Assembly (NCBI GenBank): GCA_026745465.1
Contig: JACYXH010000479.1
Span: 5,177,011-5,241,010 of the forward strand
Reading direction: 5' to 3'
From: Lota lota
Lineage: Eukaryota; Chordata; Actinopteri; Gadiformes; Lotidae
DNA: 64,000 bases
The notes below the pieces were generated by a model. That model was not told the DNA's origin. It did not search any database and saw nothing but the letters and a program-made list of their open reading frames with translations. Of the stretch, positions 43,180 to 57,391 are shown piece by piece. How positions within the stretch are numbered: the stretch's first letter is position 1; every line of letters starts with the position of its first letter. A program made the position numbers and the translations under genes.

Positions 43180-45056
43180 GCAGGGACACCAGAGCGCAAC
43201 ACATGTGACAACTATGAAGACCACTGTTTATCTTTTTATCTTAGCATCTGCCACGGTATCAAAAACAAGCGGGTCTGGAATATTATAGCATTTATACTCA
43301 TGTTTTATCAAAGTCTATATGAAATCTAATTTCCATTGTAATTGGACTGCGTTTATATAACGGTTTCCTGACCACTTTGGACTTTGGCAGTGCTGTAGCC
43401 TACAGTTAGTATCTCACATTTAGCAACAGATTTGCACATTCACACATAAAGGTGTCAACCAACCAACTAAGCAAGCCGACAACCAGGTGCCTTCAGGGGT
43501 CAAGTTATCATGCCTAACGCCATCATGACATTTCTTTCTGCCATGTGCAAGCTATAACAATATTTTCTTGACACTTTTTGAAACATCATAATAATAGCCA
43601 AAATAAGTGCTCCTTTGCTTGTGTGTCACCTCGAGAAACAACACTGGTGACAAAGACGCTATATAACACTGCATGAACTTCACCTCTCTTCCTATTTTGT
43701 CATATTTGTTCCATGATGTCATCATGTAGTTCTGTGAAGTCCACCAGGCTGAGTCATAGGGTATTTTTGTTGCCTTGAGATTACCTATTTCGGTTAAAAT
43801 CCCACCACGTGAAATATGAAATCACCTGTATCCAGAGATAGCAACAGTCCCTTTTTTGTTATATAATAGGTAAACAACCAACTCTGATATTTCTCAAATT
43901 GTCAAGCTTTGTTTGTCAAAGATTTGTTCCTATAATTTACTTTTTATTCAGCGATGCATTATACGGGAGTGAAGACTGTAACCAAAGAGTAAACTGAACT
44001 GTGCAAAGAGGTATTGTCTAACAACAAAGTTACACAGATTATCAACTTGACTGGTCAAATACAAATTTCCGTTGCCACTATAGAGATCTACTGCACATCA
44101 ACAGCTCACAGCCAACTGTGAGCCGTCGTCCTCTGTTTACCGAGCTAGCCACGGGCTCATTAGAGCGCTGAGTGCAGCTGGCAATGACGCTAACATGCAG
44201 CGTGTGGTCGTAAAAGCCCCCTCTGTTATTCCCGTGGCAAAGTTCCCTTCGGGAAGACACACATCTGGCGTATGTAAAAAGTAAACAGAGATTTGTTTAC
44301 AAAGAGGTAAATATTTTAAAGCAAAGGGAGGGGGCGGCGGCTCTTTTCAAAAACAGCATCCATTTAGCCACTCGAGTCACTAACACCTGCATGCTACACG
44401 CCACAAGCTAGCAGTGGAAAAACAAAAACAGAAGGCAGTGGCCGGCTTTGTGAGGCATGTTTGTATTTTGAACAGCCTGTTCTCCAACCTCAACGACAGA
44501 ATAGGTTTTTGTAAAAATGACCCAAAACGACCTATTCGAACATTTGCTGGTACAGTGCCCCCCAGTCGACTGGTCGAAGAAACAGCAATACGTCGTGTAT
44601 GTCAATGTACTGTCTAACTGGCTAATATGGGACGTTTTTGGGTCATTCATATTGAAAAACATCAAATTCTGTTGTTTAGGATGGAGATCACGTTGATTTT
44701 GAAAGTGTACTGGATCCATGATGAAAGGTTGTGGGGAGAGAGCAAGGCAGATTAAAGAGTCACAAGAGGGGCGGTATTAGAGGATAACCTTTAGCAGACC
44801 CACTCTAGAGAGTGCAGTGAATGCCCCCCGTCAGGCTGACGCAAAGACCCAGGGAGACGACACCAGACCAGACAAACTAACGCTTCCAAATACATGCCAC
44901 TCCAGCTGGATGAACAGAGAGTGGTTGGCAAGGGCATCAAGAGCCTGGAAGTGTGTTAATCTTAGTGTCTGTGTGTGTAAGAGAGAGAGAGCGAGAGAGC
45001 AATATAATGTGGGAAAACAAGTGTGCTAATGAGACTGCAGCACACAACCCTGTGCT

Positions 45057-45060
<4 letters not shown>

Positions 45061-45137
<77 letters not shown>
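45061..45137. repeat. (TG)n microsatellite
   Basis: 77 nt uninterrupted, preceded by a GAGA-rich patch at about 44983-45000. Confidence 0.95.
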
Positions 45138-45138
<1 letters not shown>

Positions 45139-47876
45139 TCAAGTCAAGTCACAATTTGGCTCTTCAGATAGTGATGATTTGGTGCAGGGAGGCAGAGAGA
45201 GACAGAAAACATTTTACTCTCTGAAGTCAAACTGCCACGTCTGTTTGCCATCGCCATCTTCTTCTCATCTTCATACAACCCACATCGAACCCCATTTTAA
45301 AACAACCCTGGTATGACGTTTAAAATTTCATTTAATATTTGACAATTTACCAAATGATTGTCAATGTTAATGCCTGGTGTGAAACGTGAACACCAGCGAA
45401 CAAAATCACACAAGATAGGTATAGTTAAAGCTAAAATAAACATTAGGCCTGCATACTGGAGTAAGATCAATAATCAAGTGTGCTGCACATGAATATTCCG
45501 TCTGCCCCAGGTGTTTCATCGAACGTATACAGGGCTGACTCAATCCCTCACAGGGTGCCTGACCTCCATCAATAAAGAGATAAGAGATGACACCAGCCCT
45601 ACCTGTAACCTGCCCGCGATAAACATTACTGATCCATCAATAATGCGATGTCAACAATAATATTCCACGGTGTATTGTTATTAACTCATATATATGCCTT
45701 GATACTAAAGGCTCAATTGACCAATTTACCTCAACATTAATCATTTTCTGTTTATTTGAATGGTAAACGTAACACTTGAGTACTAGACTACAACTAATGG
45801 GTGTAGCTAGTTCTGGCGGGACACTCTAGCCATGCTCCGCCTATCAGCTCACAGCTAGAGCGGTCCAATCAAACGCACGTACACTGATAGGCTGCCAACT
45901 GAAGACCTTCCATCTCACACACATATCCTCATCGAAGTAAAGTGTGCTGACCTGTGCAGCCTCCACTTTGGTTCTGATCTGTATTGCATGTAGCCTACAC
46001 AATGGGTTGAGAAATCTGATGTACAATATAGGGGGATGGTATAGTGTTCCCTGTGTCAAATGTTGATATGTATCTGTATCTGACATGTCACGCTTTAAGT
46101 CCTACAGCAGGGAGCACCCTAAAAAAGTGGACCCATACCGCCAAATCAAAGCATATTACCATGTCATGCAATAAATGGTATAATCTATGACATGAGGGTT
46201 TTCTGACAGAAGTGACTTGGTGGTTTGCCTCAGTTTGCTTCAAGGTTAACAAAAGATGATTCCCTGTAAGATTCGACCCACCATTCAAGTAGATTCGCTT
46301 CAGTGTTGACTTCACAGTGTTCCACTTTGAGTACGGGAGGGAGAGGGGTGCAGTCAGCAGAGATGAGCTTATGTCTGGGCAGTTGCAAAGTATCATGTAT
46401 ACTGCAAGCAAATACAGGCGATGAATACTGATAAACCCCTTACGCGGTATTCACTCAAAACATACTGGAGATGAGACGAGGCTCACTAGCAGTTTATTTG
46501 AATATTAAAGCATCTCCATCAAGAGACGTGGTTTTGAAACGTATCACATTTGGCAACGGATGACACTGATGCTGATGTGGAGTGGCAGCTGGGATGAGAG
46601 TGAGAGAGGCGTTCAGAATATCAAAGACTCCGTTCTTGTTAAGATGGAGAGACTCTTGGTTAATGTCCCCCTTTTGATATTATTTGACTTATACAGCCGT
46701 ACACGTGCTCAATCTTTGCGCATGTTGTTACAACAACGGAAACTATTACATTGCCACAAAAAGCTTTTCTTTCGGATAAGCTTCTTTTAAAAATTATATT
46801 AGAATAGTGAACGGTTGTTGCGGATAATCTTTTGGAACAAAAAGTAAAGCTCTGAAATGCTTTGAGGTTCAACTTTGCTTGTTAACATGATTTGAATGGC
46901 TAAGTGCTGAGTGGACCTTAGGAAGGTTCTAGAACAAAAGGAGATTATAAACGGTTAAAAACCTTTCCAATTATAATTAATTACTTTTACCCCCCTTTGG
47001 GATTGCATAATGTGGGCGTGTGCTGCGTGAGTCACAGGATGCAGGGACCAAGAGAAGACCCAATCATGAAGCCCGTGCTTAGCAGGATAAATTGATTCAT
47101 TGCAGATAGGGAGCCTTGTTGGAAACAAATTGGGTAAGTGGACAGTTAATTTAATGACTTTGGAGCACACCAAGAATTAACAGCTCTGGCTGTTCTAAAA
47201 ATATCAAGAGGCTTAGTTGAAGGAATGGACAGGAATGTTATGTATTGGAAAAATGCAGACACAGATAGAGAAAAAACAAATATATATTTTCACGGTGTTG
47301 AAATATGAATGTCACAATGCTCATTGAAATACTAGCAAATGGATTACAGCTGAGGTTACTGCAATACCTGCTAGATAATTATATGAACACATTTATACAT
47401 CATGTCTAATAACACTCACAATTGGCTATTATTTACTGCTAATTTATCATCTCCCTCTCTCAAGTCTTGGTATTTAGGTGCATTCCCTCAGTCTACTCAA
47501 TATCCACCATTTTGTCCTTCAAGAGGTTAAGGATTGGTGGTGTGGGATTTACTTTCCACAATCTTTTTTTTGGGGGGGGGGAGGGGTGTTCTCCTCTTTT
47601 TCATTTCTGGTCACACTCGTTCGGCTTCATTTTCCATCTCTTCATTTTGCCTCTCTCTCTGCTCCCTGACTCTCTGTGTCCGCCCCGCCCCTCTCTGTGC
47701 GTTGAGCTTCCGTCTACCTAGCTGGAGAGCATTAGTATTCTGTTCATCCTCCGCCAGTCTGAGCCAAAAAGCCTGTGGCTGTCTTGCTTCTCCCATTTTA
47801 ACTGCTCCACTGTGGTGGAGCCCAGCTGCATGGCAAAATACTCAATTTATCAATTAAAAGCACACAAAATACACAG

Positions 47877-47878
<2 letters not shown>

Positions 47879-47912
<34 letters not shown>
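47879..47912. repeat. (AC)n microsatellite
   Basis: About 17 AC units, followed by 200 bp of scattered ACAC motifs. Confidence 0.9.
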
Positions 47913-47914
<2 letters not shown>

Positions 47915-49439
47915 ACACATGCTCACATGTACTCATACGGATATACACCCGCCCACCACCACTGATTACTAGTCATTCAAAGAACAAATCCTGCAAAGCA
48001 ACACATTCGACACACACCCATCACTGCACTAACACATACACACAAACAAACACTCTCACCACTGCATTAACACACACACACAACAAATCCACAGCGCGAA
48101 CCCAAACTGGAGGCAAACCGGCGTGACGCACGTGCACACGAGTACAAACGCGCACCCAAAAACACACACATTGTCCATCTCTGTAACCAGAACACATAGT
48201 CTATACCTCCCTTCTTCTCTCTCTTCTGCACTCATTGGTTTGCCTGTACTGTGTGCCGGTGTTGTATTCTCAGTAGTGCTGCTGCTCTACTCCAACATGC
48301 AGTCACAGCTGACAGGTTTCATTACAGCTAAGATGCAGCATGTCTCCGCGTCTGGCGCCCTAAGCCCCTCAGGATACCTCTACACCCAGATGCGACGTGA
48401 CAGGGCGCCGCACAGCAACACACATCATGACAGAGCCAAACGGAGAGGAGCAGAGCATGCCGCCAAAACACAGACAACAGTGCTCTGTTGTGAATAGCAT
48501 AACAGAATCCCTAGAACATTTGACCAAAAAATGAAACGTCTCATTTGCAAATTATCTACTTATTAATTATTCAGAAAAGGATGACTTCATGCTGCAATCC
48601 TTTACGTTTTTCTAATAGCACGTGTTTTCTTATCACAGGGGAATTTATATTTCCTATTTCTTTAAGTTTGCCATTGATGTTTGTAGGTTATGTGTTGTGT
48701 TAAACACAGCACCTGCTGGAATGATTGACCATAATATTCTCACAGCGAGATTGTGGTTCATCGTTCAGATGGTCGGAAACCTCACAGACACATCAACATT
48801 TATTCCCTGAGTCATACATCTTCATACAGATTTTACACCAGAAAAAAAATCCAAACTGTTGTATGTCAGATACCTGTTGTACCCTAGTAAGCCAGATGGT
48901 TGGACCTACATCTCAAGCATGTGGAACCTGACGAATTTACACCCACAACACAGTATGTATGTAACGAGTTATTGATGTGTCACGAGTTGCTTTGAACAGA
49001 CCTTCAAAGAGGGATTACTGTCGACTCTCAGTTTGCCCAGATACTTACTTTCCTTGAACATCTCCATGTATGGGAAGAGGGGTCACATGTGATTTCAGAA
49101 AGAGAAGGATGAGAAGGGAGGGGAGGGGTGATTGACATCAGACCTACCCCAGGCCTAGGTAAATAACAAGATCAAAGGTTGTGCTGGTGACATCATTGAG
49201 GCAGGTGCTGGGGGGGGGGGGGGTAAACTGTGTCTACCTGCATGCACACACACACTCACACGCGCGCACACACACACAAAGACGCACATGTGCATGCATG
49301 CACATACAGACACATCAAGACACATGTAAACCCACACACAATCACACACACACAGTGTGTTCATGTGTCATGGTTTTCTTCAAACCGACAGTATTGTTAG
49401 TCAGAAAGTAAGAAAATAAAAAACGTATCCACTCCCCAT

Positions 49440-49444
49440 ACACA

Positions 49445-49501
<57 letters not shown>

Positions 49502-49515
49502 ACGCACACACATAC
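49440..49515. repeat. (CA)n microsatellite
   Basis: CA units with a few CATA and CG interruptions. Confidence 0.9.
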
Positions 49516-51540
49516 CATTCGGAGTAATCAGATTCGCCTCTCATGAGGACACCAAGTGGTACTGCCTGAGGCTGGAATTTTCTTACAATATTAAGTCTTC
49601 ATTGGTACCAAGGAATACCAAGGAACTCCTAATGAATGAATGTACAGATACCAAGGGCACTGTTCATTAGTAGGCCTCTACTGCAAGCAGATGTCATTAC
49701 AACTTAACCTATGTATGCTGGATCCATCATACAACTAGGTGGACACTCCCACTTGTGATTTCACTAAGGCACAAACGGCTTGTAATGACTAATCACACTC
49801 ACACCTGGTGGCTTCTATTAAATATATATTTTAAATTACATACATTTAGAAATCATTTATATTGGGGGGTACAACTTCATGTTTTTCAGAAGTTGGAGGG
49901 GACACGTCCCCTCTGCCCCCGGTATCTGCGCCCATGCTCTACTGGTCAACTTCCATGTTATCCTGAATCCTTATCCCAGCCTTGATTCTAACCAACCAAA
50001 TATGCAGCATGCCTGTAAAAACACATTGTATTATTGTTGTCAGATCACCAGCCAGTTTTGCTTACACATCAATCAGACAATTTGGCTGGCACGTTTGTCT
50101 TCTTTTTTTGCACGGCAGACAGAAATGAGAGATAACATAGTGGTGATGAAGATGATAATGAAATCCCAGTGAATCCTGAATACACACAGTCCTTCAGAAG
50201 CACCACACTTTAACAGATATGACCGCTGGTGTAGAGCTGGCCAGCTGAACCCAGCGAAGGGTTACACGTGTCCTGAAGAGCTCCACTTCATTTATCACTC
50301 CCTCTAAAAGCTTTTTAAAACCAGCCCCCATAATGCACCTCTGAGGTAAGAACACCCCATGGAGCCTTCCACCACTCCAATTCTATCTTTCTGCCAACAG
50401 AGTATATTTTGTTGTTACACACCACAGATAAGTTAATAATAGAATGTATAATAAACATGTTTAATATAGTTATTTTGCTTTTTGATGATTAACATGGCAT
50501 GCAAGTGTACACATGCGCTACTGCACATGTTCATATTTCCATATACATTCTTTAAATTTGTGAATTTACATGAATCATCCTTCCCTGTAGTGAAATAATG
50601 AAATGTATCTCATGGTGCAACTCTCGTGGAGGCCATTACCACACTAAATAATGAAGCCTTGATATGGAAGAAAAATCTCTATCCCACCTCGTTTCTTCTC
50701 TTTCTGCATTTTCGTTGAGTCATTGTTTCAAGCCCACTCTAAACTACGGTTAGATGAACACAATGCATTGACAGAAAACTTTTTCTTCCTCTCTGCTTCT
50801 CATTCTGTTTCTCTCTGCACTCCTACCCACACAACTGACTGACTAGATATGATGTCATTTTACACCAGCACTGTGGCAGTACTGTAGCAACAGTGTAACA
50901 GCAGCAATATCACACCCGTTCTGTTCATCTCAGCCTTAGGGAGAGCAACACTTTCAAATTGCATTTCATCAACGCCACAGATTTGATGAAAGTTATCAAT
51001 GCCACCTATTTTATTTTCTGTTAAAATTCAAGGTTTACCAAAAATGTTACTGTTTTTACAAAACTAGAAGCTAATATAAACACATCCCAAATGAATTGTA
51101 TGTCAAAATAAATATACATAAAAATTAAATAAATAATAGAATCTGTCCCCAGATACATATATCTATATCTATACACATATATTATATATATATATAATCC
51201 AATTCACTCCATTTTGTATTCTTCTTTCAGCGTCCTGTATTTTGACTGATTAGCAGAAATAAAATACACCATAATAGTAAAACACAAACAAAAAGCATCC
51301 TGCCAGAAACTTTTGGAATTCCCTTAACATTCTTGAACGGTGCTACAGAAATGCCCGGGCGTTTTGTGAAGCCACAGCCAAGCCACACTGCATGCCTCAA
51401 GTCAGGTACTGGAGCTATTCTTTCATAGTGGAACTGAGATGAACTTGTAGAGCCTGTGCCTTCCTACGTTCTCACCAGCCACCCAGGGACAGGACACCTC
51501 CAACGGAAACCCACGAAAAACTAAATCGCTCGGTTCTTTC

Positions 51541-51602
51541 GGCTACGGAATCGGATACCGGAGTCCGTCTGGGAGTTGAACACCCCAGTCACTGCACCAT
51601 GC
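51541..51602 (-). repeat. tRNA-like repeat unit, related to 36093-36160
   Basis: On the minus strand: ATGGTGCAGTGACTGGGG (A-box-like), then GTGTTCAACTCCCAGA. The B-box region is degraded. The shared block with 36093-36160 suggests one dispersed family. Confidence 0.4.
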
Positions 51603-53405
51603 TCTCTCTCTCTCCTGACACACACACAAAACAACACAACTTCTCATCCATCCGCCTGATGCACTGTATTTGGATACCTCGCAGTGTAGAGTACAATGAA
51701 ATGCTAGTCTTTCCCATTACACCTATAGCTATCTGGGTAATTTGTGGTTCATCTATTTGTTTTCATGTTTTTAATATTTGATATAAGTCTCAGTGCAACA
51801 AATTACTTGTAATAGGCAACACATGTCGGTACATGTTGTGGCATAGTTGGCAAAATTTCATGTACAATGACAAGTCTTGTGCTAAGCCTGTATAAAAGAT
51901 TGGTTTTCTGTCAGGTACTGGCTTGCCCACACATTCAAAGCCACGCAAATGAATCAGTTGGTAGGAGACTTAAAATTGTTGTAGATGTAAATGTGTGGTA
52001 TTTGGTTGCGCGAGTGTGTGCATCTTTATGTGTGAATTCAAGGTTTCCCCATGTGGTTATCAAATGAAAGTAAAGAAAGACATGGTCTATTCTGTTTGAG
52101 TATGTAAAACCCATTTTTGATCAAATGATATGCATTATTAACTGATAAAAGACCTAATCAAATGCATTATTATTATTGTTTTTTGCATTCTTATAATATA
52201 TAGTTTTTTTTTTTTTAACCAGCCACTTACACAATTTGTTTGTTTATGTGTATGTTTTGGTACCTTGATGAGGGAAATGCATTGTCTAGTATTACTCAAT
52301 GATTATACATGGGTGTATATGAGGGAAAATGTAAGATAAATAGAAGAATAAAATAGAGAAAAAGTACCAAACTATGCTGCAGTTCTTGAAGATCTGACAT
52401 GGCTTTCACGTGAGAACCCCCAAGCTTTCCAGCATTCTCTCATCCAAAGTCTATGGAATAGAACAGTGGTTGGTGAGGGTGGGGGTGGGTGTCCAATCAG
52501 ATGTACTTTACTTGGACTATATGTTCTTTTTCACAAATTAGAATTGAAGCGCACCCTTTCACCACAAGATCCGGGGTTAATCACAGGAAGAGACAGAGAT
52601 AACGCACTCTAACGCTGTTTATGTTCCTTCTTCGTAGAGGGCTGACTGCACCTGCAGAGGAAACCAGAGACAATGGAGCGAAATAATCAGATCCCTTTTC
52701 TCGCCCTGGTCACAGTTTCCTGTTGTGAAGGAAGTACAGGAAGCTCACCCTGCCCACCGCCAGCGAGATAGGGCCAACATCATGTGATCCTTACCAAGTG
52801 AGGGAGAGAGGGAGAGAGGGAGGGAGAGAGAGAGAAACACAAGATTGTCAAAAAGATATTTTTAGAACAACATAGTATTAGATATAAAATAAATAATGTC
52901 TCATATCTACAGGATTCACAGGTACCGTAATGTGCCAACAGGTTAATAAACCCAAATGCACAGAGGGTGCTGCTATTTGAACAGTATCGGAACATCTATC
53001 TATGGCTACCTGAGCTACAACCACTAATTGGTGTTCGGTTTTTCCATGGCAAATGTAGTATTGTGTTGTGTCAAATGTCATGTCGGAGTACAATCTGACC
53101 ACAACCTTTACTTAAAGCGCTTGAGCGGTACCACAAAAGAAAGAGCCTAAACAAGTTTCATGGTCAAACCTCAGGAGCTATGAAATGACAGGAGATATGA
53201 AACATATATATATATGACAGGAGATTTGAAACAATTCTACTTTTCATAGTGAGAGACAACCAGTGGTCCATTAACCAAGGAAGTGGCATGAGGAAAAAAG
53301 CTGCAGTGTTCAATTAGACAGCAGGAAGGCCATTGCTTGGATAGTCATCTACTTCCTGTGGGAAGGAAAGGTGCAACACCCCACCCACTTGTGCATGTGG
53401 TCGGC

Positions 53406-53418
53406 CACACACACACAC

Positions 53419-53498
<80 letters not shown>
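53406..53498. repeat. (CA)n microsatellite
   Basis: 93 nt with one CG interruption. Confidence 0.95.
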
Positions 53499-53500
<2 letters not shown>

Positions 53501-53997
53501 ATACACAAACACCTTATGAAAATAGTAGTGAAGGGAATATGGTGAAAAAAAGCGCTGGTAGGCTGTCGAAATGCTATTCAATGATATCTTGGTGTTCTGC
53601 CACTGTAAACATCCTACATTGTTTGATTTAACATTGCTATGATTATTATTCTAACTAGTAATTAGCAGGCATTTCTAGTCGTTTTTTACAGCTTGATATT
53701 CATGTCCATTCACTCCCTCAAAAACTTTACTGCAGTTGTATTGCATTACTACGCTGAAGATTTGGCAAGCAAATAGCAGCTCTGTGGGCATTTGGTTGTA
53801 TTTACCTATTGGCAATCGACAGCCCAATATGGTGCCTGCGAATCCTGCAGATAGAGTTCACAATACATTGGCTATGATATTACTTTTTATATATCTAAAT
53901 CCTGTTGCCATTTATTCAATAAAAATAACTTTATGTACATCATGCAATAATAATAATAATAATAATGCACACTTGCTGCCATGTTAATTCACTTACT

Positions 53998-54001
<4 letters not shown>

Positions 54002-54058
<57 letters not shown>

Positions 54059-54093
54059 ACAGACACACAAACACACACACACACGCAGACACG
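54002..54093. repeat. (CA)n microsatellite with CAGA variants
   Basis: About 25 CA units, then ACAGACAC variants. A short (AAT)n run lies just upstream at 53947-53965. Confidence 0.9.
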
Positions 54094-54763
54094 TTGAGAT
54101 TGGATTGGTTGTCATTATCCTCAGTCACTCTGACAGCTGATGCTGATAGCCTGAAACAGGAAGTCATGCTCTGGGCTTCCTGCACACTTAGTTCCACTCG
54201 CCGGCCGGTGACCCCGGCCGCAACCCGTTAGACGTCACCCCCAGCTACGGTCAAAACCTCACACCCCTCCACCCTTCGACCTCACCACCACCAATTCTCC
54301 AACACCACCCTCCTCTGCGTCGGGGTTTGGATGAGCGTCATATGTTATGTGCTATTAAAGGCTTCTCCCCGTGCGTCGAGCAGGTAAACATCTCAGCCCA
54401 AGCCTTCGAGACTGGCAGCCCCAGCCTAGAGAGCTGAACTTCATGTCCCACAAAGGTCATTACAGATTTAACGAGATTCCTCCCTGCGTTTGGAGAGATT
54501 AAAATTCACCTTGTGACAATAATATGTGTAATGTAACATTGTGCACTCAGCCAATGCCAAAATGAAGTAAAGAAAATAAGGTAATTGCAGCTCTTCAAAA
54601 AAAGTAGGGGGTTTATCATGGAAATGAACAGCACTCTGCCTGTGACAGCTTTCATTCCCAGGTATCATGTTATCGACTTTAAGTATTCACTACTTTAATT
54701 GCCCTCCTTTTCCTATTCCTGGAACCATGTTTGAATTTCAAAGGGGGCTGACATAGAAATGTG

Positions 54764-55040
54764 TAACGTGTGTGTGTGTATAATGTGCGCGTATATGTGT
54801 GTGTGTGTGTGCTTGTGTGTGTAATGTACGTCCACGTGTATGTGTGTGGGTGAATAATGTGTGTGCATGTGTGCTTATAATGTGTGTTTATGTGGATGTG
54901 TGTGTATAATGTGTGAGTGCGTGTGTGTAACGTGGGTGTGTGTGTATAATGTGCAAGTATGTGTGTGTGTCAGTGTGTATAATGTGTGTGTGTGCGTATA
55001 ATGTGTGCAAGTTCGTACGTGCGTAGCATGTGCGTGTGTT
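54764..55040. repeat. GT-rich minisatellite with ATAATGTG spacers
   Basis: Runs of GTGT of varying length are separated by taatgtg about nine times, at irregular 20-40-bp steps. Confidence 0.75.
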
Positions 55041-55718
55041 CCCTGCAGAGATGGCTAGACAGTGAGAAAGATACAAGGAGGATAGAGTGAAAAGGTATCC
55101 AATACCTCACAATGTTTGTAACATATAACTGGCGCCTCTTCAGTCTAACAGAACAACAACATACTATTCTGTTCTAACCCTTGGCATCGGACAGTGCAAC
55201 CATATACCATGACAATGTGTAATAAAAAACGTTTTATAGATGCAGGTATTCAAAGGAGTGCCCAACAGGCTCGTTGAGAAGGAAGAAGACTTATAAGAGG
55301 TATAAGGTGGATGCTTTGACGTGTCTGGGCGTGTCGCTTTGCCAAAGGCCAAGAACATGGTTGTATCATGTTGTTGGAGTTTCCCAAAGTCTTACTGGGA
55401 CTACTAGAAAAACGTGCTGTTGAGAAAAGGGAGCATTTTATTGAACCCAAGAGATAGCAATTGAAAACAATAACACTTCAACACAATAAGAGTAGAAATG
55501 CAGATTACAAAATATGTGTAAGCATTATCGGCAGAATAAACACTCAATGCATTCCCATTGTATATACTGTATGTGTTCGTAGCACAAACCCTGGGGGTTA
55601 CTGTTTTGAAACGAATCACATTGTTAGAGTGCAATAATACTGTACTATACTGAAAACGAATAAACATATCAATGCACACAAACAGAAACAAACATACATT
55701 ACACACACACGCGTGCAG

Positions 55719-55749
<31 letters not shown>
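55719..55749. repeat. (AC)n microsatellite
   Basis: About 15 AC units, preceded by ACACACGCG. Confidence 0.85.
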
Positions 55750-55751
<2 letters not shown>

Positions 55752-55819
55752 TGCCATCACTGTGGTCCATGGTGAGTAACCTTGTTTGTCCCACACACAT
55801 CAATCTGTCTTCTGTGGAT

Positions 55820-55848
55820 GGGGGGGGGGGGGGGGGGGGGGGGGGGGG
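55820..55848. repeat. Poly-G tract, 29 nt
   Basis: Uninterrupted G run followed by aagaggggggc. Confidence 0.9.
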
Positions 55849-56360
55849 AAGAGGGGGGCTCAGCCTGGGGTGATTCCCGCCAACAGATACTCAGGTGAAC
55901 AGGTGCGCTCCCCTCCACCATGAGACATGCTCATCTCTCACACACACACATCACGCTGTACAAAATAAAATAAAAAGCCCTTATAAGGCCACTGATAGAG
56001 ACGGATGGCCATCCAAAATTGTGCACCTTTCTAACACAAACCAGAACCAAAGTACCAGTGAATCGTTCAAGGTGTTCAGTGTAAGCTCTCATAGTTTGTC
56101 CCTTCAACTATGTTTAATGAGTAGTGAGGGTTCGAAATATGGTGTAGTGTTATTGTTATTCGACATAAAAGATAAACAAGCAAACACCCCAGAGCGGAGA
56201 TTCATATGATGAAGCTGTCTGTGTTGTGACATCAGCAAATACACCTGCACCTCTCTCTCTCGGCTTCACCTCATCGCAGCCTCCTGAATCCTCACAATCC
56301 TTTCCTGGATCCTTCTAGCAATTTTCCTCTCACCCATCTCCTCCTACCTCCTCCCGTTTC

Positions 56361-56365
56361 CTCCC

Positions 56366-56435
<70 letters not shown>
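56361..56435. repeat. (CT)n microsatellite
   Basis: About 75 nt of CT with two early CC interruptions. Confidence 0.9.
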
Positions 56436-56437
<2 letters not shown>

Positions 56438-57375
56438 GGTGATTGTTCCCATCCTAGGGCTTCCTCACAGTGCTGAACAGAGGACATCCAGGAGGATGTG
56501 TTTTGGTTACACCCCAGCACCCCTCTACTCCCTCCCCCAAACCCCTTGCCGCAACATCCCTTGTCAGAAAAAAACACTCAATATTAGCAATCCTTTTCCT
56601 GAGTCTACAGAAGCAAGAGAAAACAATATCCTTCCTCTCATTAATTTCTCTAGAGCAGGGAAAATCAACTATTCCACCACATTGCCCATGGTTGATTTTG
56701 TAGACATTGTGGATTCAAATAAGTATTCATTCATCCATTCATGTAATAAATACTGCAAACATGTTGAAAGACTCATGTCCTCAAAACACAACCCGTATTG
56801 AAATTAAAATCATAACCACCAGACTCTGATGACCAATTAAACTGCTGAAGTATCCACTTCAAGTTCAGAGTTTCACTGGTAGGTAAATTACTAATTTTGT
56901 ATTTTGCCCCTCATGTGACAGCTGCCTTTAGCAATTATAGTAGACCCCAGACTGACATGAAGAACACGACTACTTAATCTTTTTAGGGCAAACATCTCTG
57001 TCCCTCTTGACTTGAAATGTAATTAAGTAAAGCAAATAGGCATTTTCTGAATTATTCTAATCAAAATATTAAACATTTAACTTAAAAGTTCAATTGGTAT
57101 TCCTCCCCATGATTGACGCAATTCTGTATCTCTTCACGTGTCTCCAAAAATTGCAGTGTGTCTATGTGTCACTGAGGAGGAAATAACGCAGGTTGCCATG
57201 GAAACAGCAGTGCATGTCTCGTACTCAGCTCGGAGTACAGATAAGTGGCGACTACAGGTCTATAATCAGAAACGATGCTTTGATTGGTTTGTTCACGCTG
57301 GCTGTTGTCAGACAAATGACAGGAAGCGTGTGCCTTGACCGTACTTGCATAACACCGTTGCCACCCTCGTATTCT

Positions 57376-57391
57376 CCCCCCCCCCCCCCCC
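57376..57391. repeat. Poly-C tract, 16 nt
   Basis: Uninterrupted C run. Confidence 0.85.

Larger units (their letters stand above)
40039..47878. other. Intergenic region, no gene seen
   Basis: Contains a 26-nt G run (41730-41755), a 29-nt C run (43151-43179) and a TG array (45061-45137). Open frames at 40306-40563 (minus) and 41066-41362 (plus) lack recognisable domains or splice context. Nothing else is supported. Confidence 0.5.

Noticed and set aside
48123-48497. Open frame with a hydrophobic, membrane-like stretch
   Set aside because: Begins in CA-rich repeat sequence and has no recognisable family or splice structure.
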